From Sanderia malayensis (taxonomy: Eukaryota; Cnidaria; Scyphozoa; Semaeostomeae; Pelagiidae), in assembly GCA_013076295.1 (NCBI GenBank), contig RQOL01000742.1, positions 62,001 to 126,000 of the forward strand: a stretch of 64,000 nucleotides of DNA, read 5' to 3'. The notes under the pieces were generated by a model. The model ran no database searches and was not told the origin of the DNA. It saw only the letters and a program-made list of their open reading frames with translations. Shown one piece after another: positions 60,501 to 64,000 of this stretch. Within the stretch, counting starts at the first letter, position 1. Every line of letters starts with the position of its first letter. A program made the translations under genes and the position numbers.

Positions 60501-63500
60501 CATTCATTCGCACAATTTGCGCATGATTCCACGTCAAATCAGCGAAAACAAATTGTTATGCACTTTTAGTTACCTTTTTCAGTAATATTAACATTCATTC
60601 CCACAATTCACACTAATAAAAGATAACACTCATTCCCACAATTTACACCAATAGAACTTAACTATTTTTCCCGCAACTTACACTAATCAAGATTAGGATG
60701 CATTCCCACAATTTGCGCATGATTCCACGTCAATTCAGCAAATGCAAATTGTTATACACTTTTAGTTACTTTTTTCAGTAATATTAAAATTCATTCCCAT
60801 AATTTAAACTAATAAAAGATAACAATCATTACCACAACTTACACCAATAAAAATTAACTTTTATTCCGCCACTGACACTAATCAACATTAACATTCATTC
60901 CCACAATTTGCACATGATTCCACGTCAATTCAGCGAAAACAAATTGTTATACACTTTTAATTACTTTTTTCAGTAATATTTACATTCATTCCCACAATTT
61001 ACACTAGTAAAAGATAACACTCATTCCCATAGTTTACGCTAATAAAAACTAACTTTTACTCCTACAATTTACACCAATAAAAATTAACTTTTGTTCCCGC
61101 AACTTACACTAATCAAAATTAAGATTCATTCCTACAATTTGCGCATGATTCTACGTCAATTCAGCGAAAAAAAATTGCTATACACTTTTAGTTACTTTTT
61201 TCAGTTATTTTAACATTCATTCCCACAATTTACACTAATAAAACATAACTTTCATTACCACAATTTACACTAATAAAAGATAACATTCATTCCCACAATT
61301 TACACCAATAGGAATTACCTTTTTTCCCCGCAACTTACACTAATTAAAAATAGGGTTCATTCCCACAATTTGCGCATGATTCCACGTGATTTCAGCGAAA
61401 ACAAGTTCTTATACACTTTTAGTTACTTTTTTCAGTAATATTAACATTCATCCCCACAATTTACGCTAATAAAAGATAACACTCATTCCCACAGTTTACA
61501 CTAATAAAAACTAACTTTCACTCCAACAATTTACACCAATAAAAATTAACTTTTGTTCCCGCAACTTACACTAATCAAAATTAAGATTCATTCCTACAAT
61601 TGGCGCATGATTCCACGTCAATTCAGCGAAAACAAATTGTTATACACTTTTAGTTACTTTTTTCAGTAATATTAACCTTCATTCCCACAATTTACACTAA
61701 TAAAAGATAAAACTCATTCCCACAATTTACACCAATAAAAGTTAGCTTTTATTCCCGAAAATTACAATAAACAAAATTAACATTAATTCCCACAATTTGC
61801 ACATGATTCCACGTCAATTCAGCGAAAACAAATTGTTATACACTTTTAATTACTTTTTTCAGTAATATTTACATTCATTCCCACAATTTACTCTAATAAA
61901 AAATAACACTAATTCCCACAGTTTACACTAATAAAAACGAACTTTTACTCCTACAATTTACACCAATAGAAATTACCTTTTTTTCCCGCAACTTACACTA
62001 ATTAAATTTAGGATTCATTCCCACAATTTGCGCATGATTCCACGTCATTTCAGCGAAAACAAATTTTTATACACTTTTAGTTACTTTTTTCAGTAATATT
62101 AACATTCATACCCACATTTTACACTAATAAAAGATAACACTCATTCCCACAGTTTACACTAATAAAAACTAACTTTCACTCCTACAATTTACACCAATAA
62201 AAATTAACTTTTGTTCCCGCAAATTACACTAATCAAAATTAAGATTCATTCCCACAATTTGCGCATGATTCCACGTCAATTCTGCAAGAACAAGTTGTTA
62301 TACATTTTCAGTTACTTCTATTTACACTAATAAATGATAACACTGATTCCCACAATTTACACTAATAAAAATTAACTTTCATTCCCACAATTTACACCAA
62401 TAAAAATCAACTTTTATTTCCGCAACTTTCAATAATCAAAATTAACATTCATTCCCACAATTTGCGCATGATTCTACGTCAATTCGGCGAAAACAAATTG
62501 TTATGCACTTTTAGTTACTTTTTTCAGAATTTTAACATTTATTCCCACAATATATTTAGATTCATTCCCATAAGTGGCGCATGATTCCACGTCAATTCAG
62601 CGAAAACAAATTGTTATGCAATTTTAATTACTTTTTTCAGTAATATTAACTTTGATTACCACAATTTACACTAATAAAAGATAACACTCATTCCCGCAAT
62701 TTACACCAATAGAAATTACCTTTTTTCCCACAATTTACACTAATAAAAGATAAAAATCATTCCCACAATTTACACTAATAAAAATTAACTTTCATTAACA
62801 CAACTTACACAAATAAAAATTAACTTTTGTTCCCGCCACTGACACTAATCAAAATTAACACCCATTCCCACAATTTGCACATGATTCCACGTCAATTCAA
62901 TGAAAACAAATTGTTATATACTTTTAATTACTTTTTTCAGTAATATTTACATTCATTCCCACAATTTACACTAATAAAAGATAACACTCATTCCCACAAT
63001 TTACACTAATAAAAACTAACTTTCACTCCCACAATTTACACCAATAAAAATTAACTTTTATTCCCGCAAATTACACTAATCAACATTAACTTTCATTCCC
63101 ACAATTGGCGCATGATTCCACGTCCATTCAGCGAAAACAAATTGTTATACACTATTAGTTACTTTTTTCAGCAATATTAACATTCATTACCACAATTTAG
63201 ACTAATAAAATATAACACTCATTCTCACGATTTACACCAATAAAAATTAACTTTTATTCCCGAGACTTTCAATAATCAAAATTAACATTAATTCCCACAA
63301 TTTGCGCATGATTCTACCTCAATTCAGCGAAAACAAATTGTTATACACTTTTAGTTACTTTTTTCAGTAATATTAACTTTGATTACCACAATTTACACTA
63401 ATAAAATGTAACACTCATTCCCGCAATTTACACCAATAGAAATTACCTTTTTTTCCCACAATTTACACTAATAAAAGATAACATTCATTCCCACAATTTA

Positions 63501-64000
63501 CACTAATAAAAATTAACTTTCATTAACACAACTTACACAAATAAAAATTAACTTTTGTTCCCGCCACTGACACTAATCAAAATTAACATTCATTCCCACA
63601 ATTTGCACATGATTCCACGTCAATTCAGTGAAAACAAATTGTTATACACTTTTAATTACTTTTTTCAGTAATATTTACATTCATTCCCACAATTTACACT
63701 AATAAAAGATAACACTCATTCCCACAGTTTACACTAATATTTTTTTTTTTTTGATAGCATTATGAATAGTGTCGCAAATTGTTTGTCGTATGCGTGACAT
63801 TCCACGTCAATTCAGTGAAAACAAATTTTTATACACTTTTAGTTACTTTTTTCAGTAATATTAACATTCATACCCACAATTTACACTAATAAAAGATAAC
63901 ACTCATTCCCACAGTTTACACTAATAAAAACTAACTTTCACTCCTACAATTTACACCAATAAAAATTAACTTTTGTTCCCGCAAATTACACTAATCAAAA
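57501..64000. repeat. satellite array, block 5
   Basis: The satellite continues to the window edge. Many monomers here are about 231 bp (core-marker spacing 57998-58229-58460), which is 35 bp longer than the standard, consistent with five sub-repeats instead of four. No genes were seen. Confidence 0.95.
63740..63790. other. short non-satellite interruption with T13 run
   Basis: A run of 13 T followed by about 38 bp unrelated to the satellite replaces the expected sub-repeats. A degraded core (TGCGTGACATTCCACG) then resumes at about 63791. It is possibly a filler at a repaired break or the scar of a small insertion. Confidence 0.6.

Overview
The window is eukaryotic and metazoan, most likely from a marine invertebrate such as a cnidarian; this is an inference. 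It shows spliced-gene structure, two BEL/Pao LTR retrotransposons, a LINE-type ORF1 with PHD-like and CCHC fingers, and a tyrosine-recombinase retroelement relic. About 40.7 kb of the 64 kb is one AT-rich satellite. No tRNA, rRNA, CRISPR array or bacterial-type operon is visible.

Layout. 1-1196 (minus): 5' part of a decayed LINE-like ORF1, with an assembly gap at 19-118. 1197-1550: A/purine-rich sequence. About 1610-2827: what looks like the 5' end of a host gene. It has a CRE, a TATA box, two E2F-type sites, a first coding exon (1963-2092), an intron, and a second exon that runs straight into the satellite at about 2827. From 2827 to the right edge the base sequence is a tandem satellite of about 197 bp per monomer, built from about 35-bp sub-repeats plus a conserved core of about 57 bp. 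Its copy and sub-repeat numbers vary, and it carries kilobase-scale duplications.

Four elements interrupt the satellite, and at each one the satellite continues in register on the far side: (A) a minus-strand BEL/Pao element at 10707-16877 with near-identical LTRs and 4-bp target duplications, but a broken gag-pol; (B) a plus-strand BEL/Pao element at 23889-30307 with 5-bp target duplications, LTRs about 2.5% diverged and a long gag-pol frame of about 1,826 codons; (C) a 3.4-kb near-perfect palindrome (foldback element) at 44384-47770 with 1,562-bp arms and a 263-bp loop; (D) a 4.5-kb element at 53016-57500 with split direct repeats (A1-internal-B1-A2-B2), no target duplication and a decayed tyrosine-recombinase C-terminus, as in Ngaro/DIRS-type retroelements.

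The satellite works as a recording surface. A 4.3-kb duplication (36165-40430 versus 40862-48712) carries the foldback in only one copy. The other copy is therefore an in-window empty site that fixes the insertion point and orders the events. The most unusual items are the foldback with its captured gene fragments, the split-repeat recombinase element, and the exon that breaks into the satellite. Homopolymer-length differences between satellite copies suggest that some one-base frame breaks may be assembly errors.
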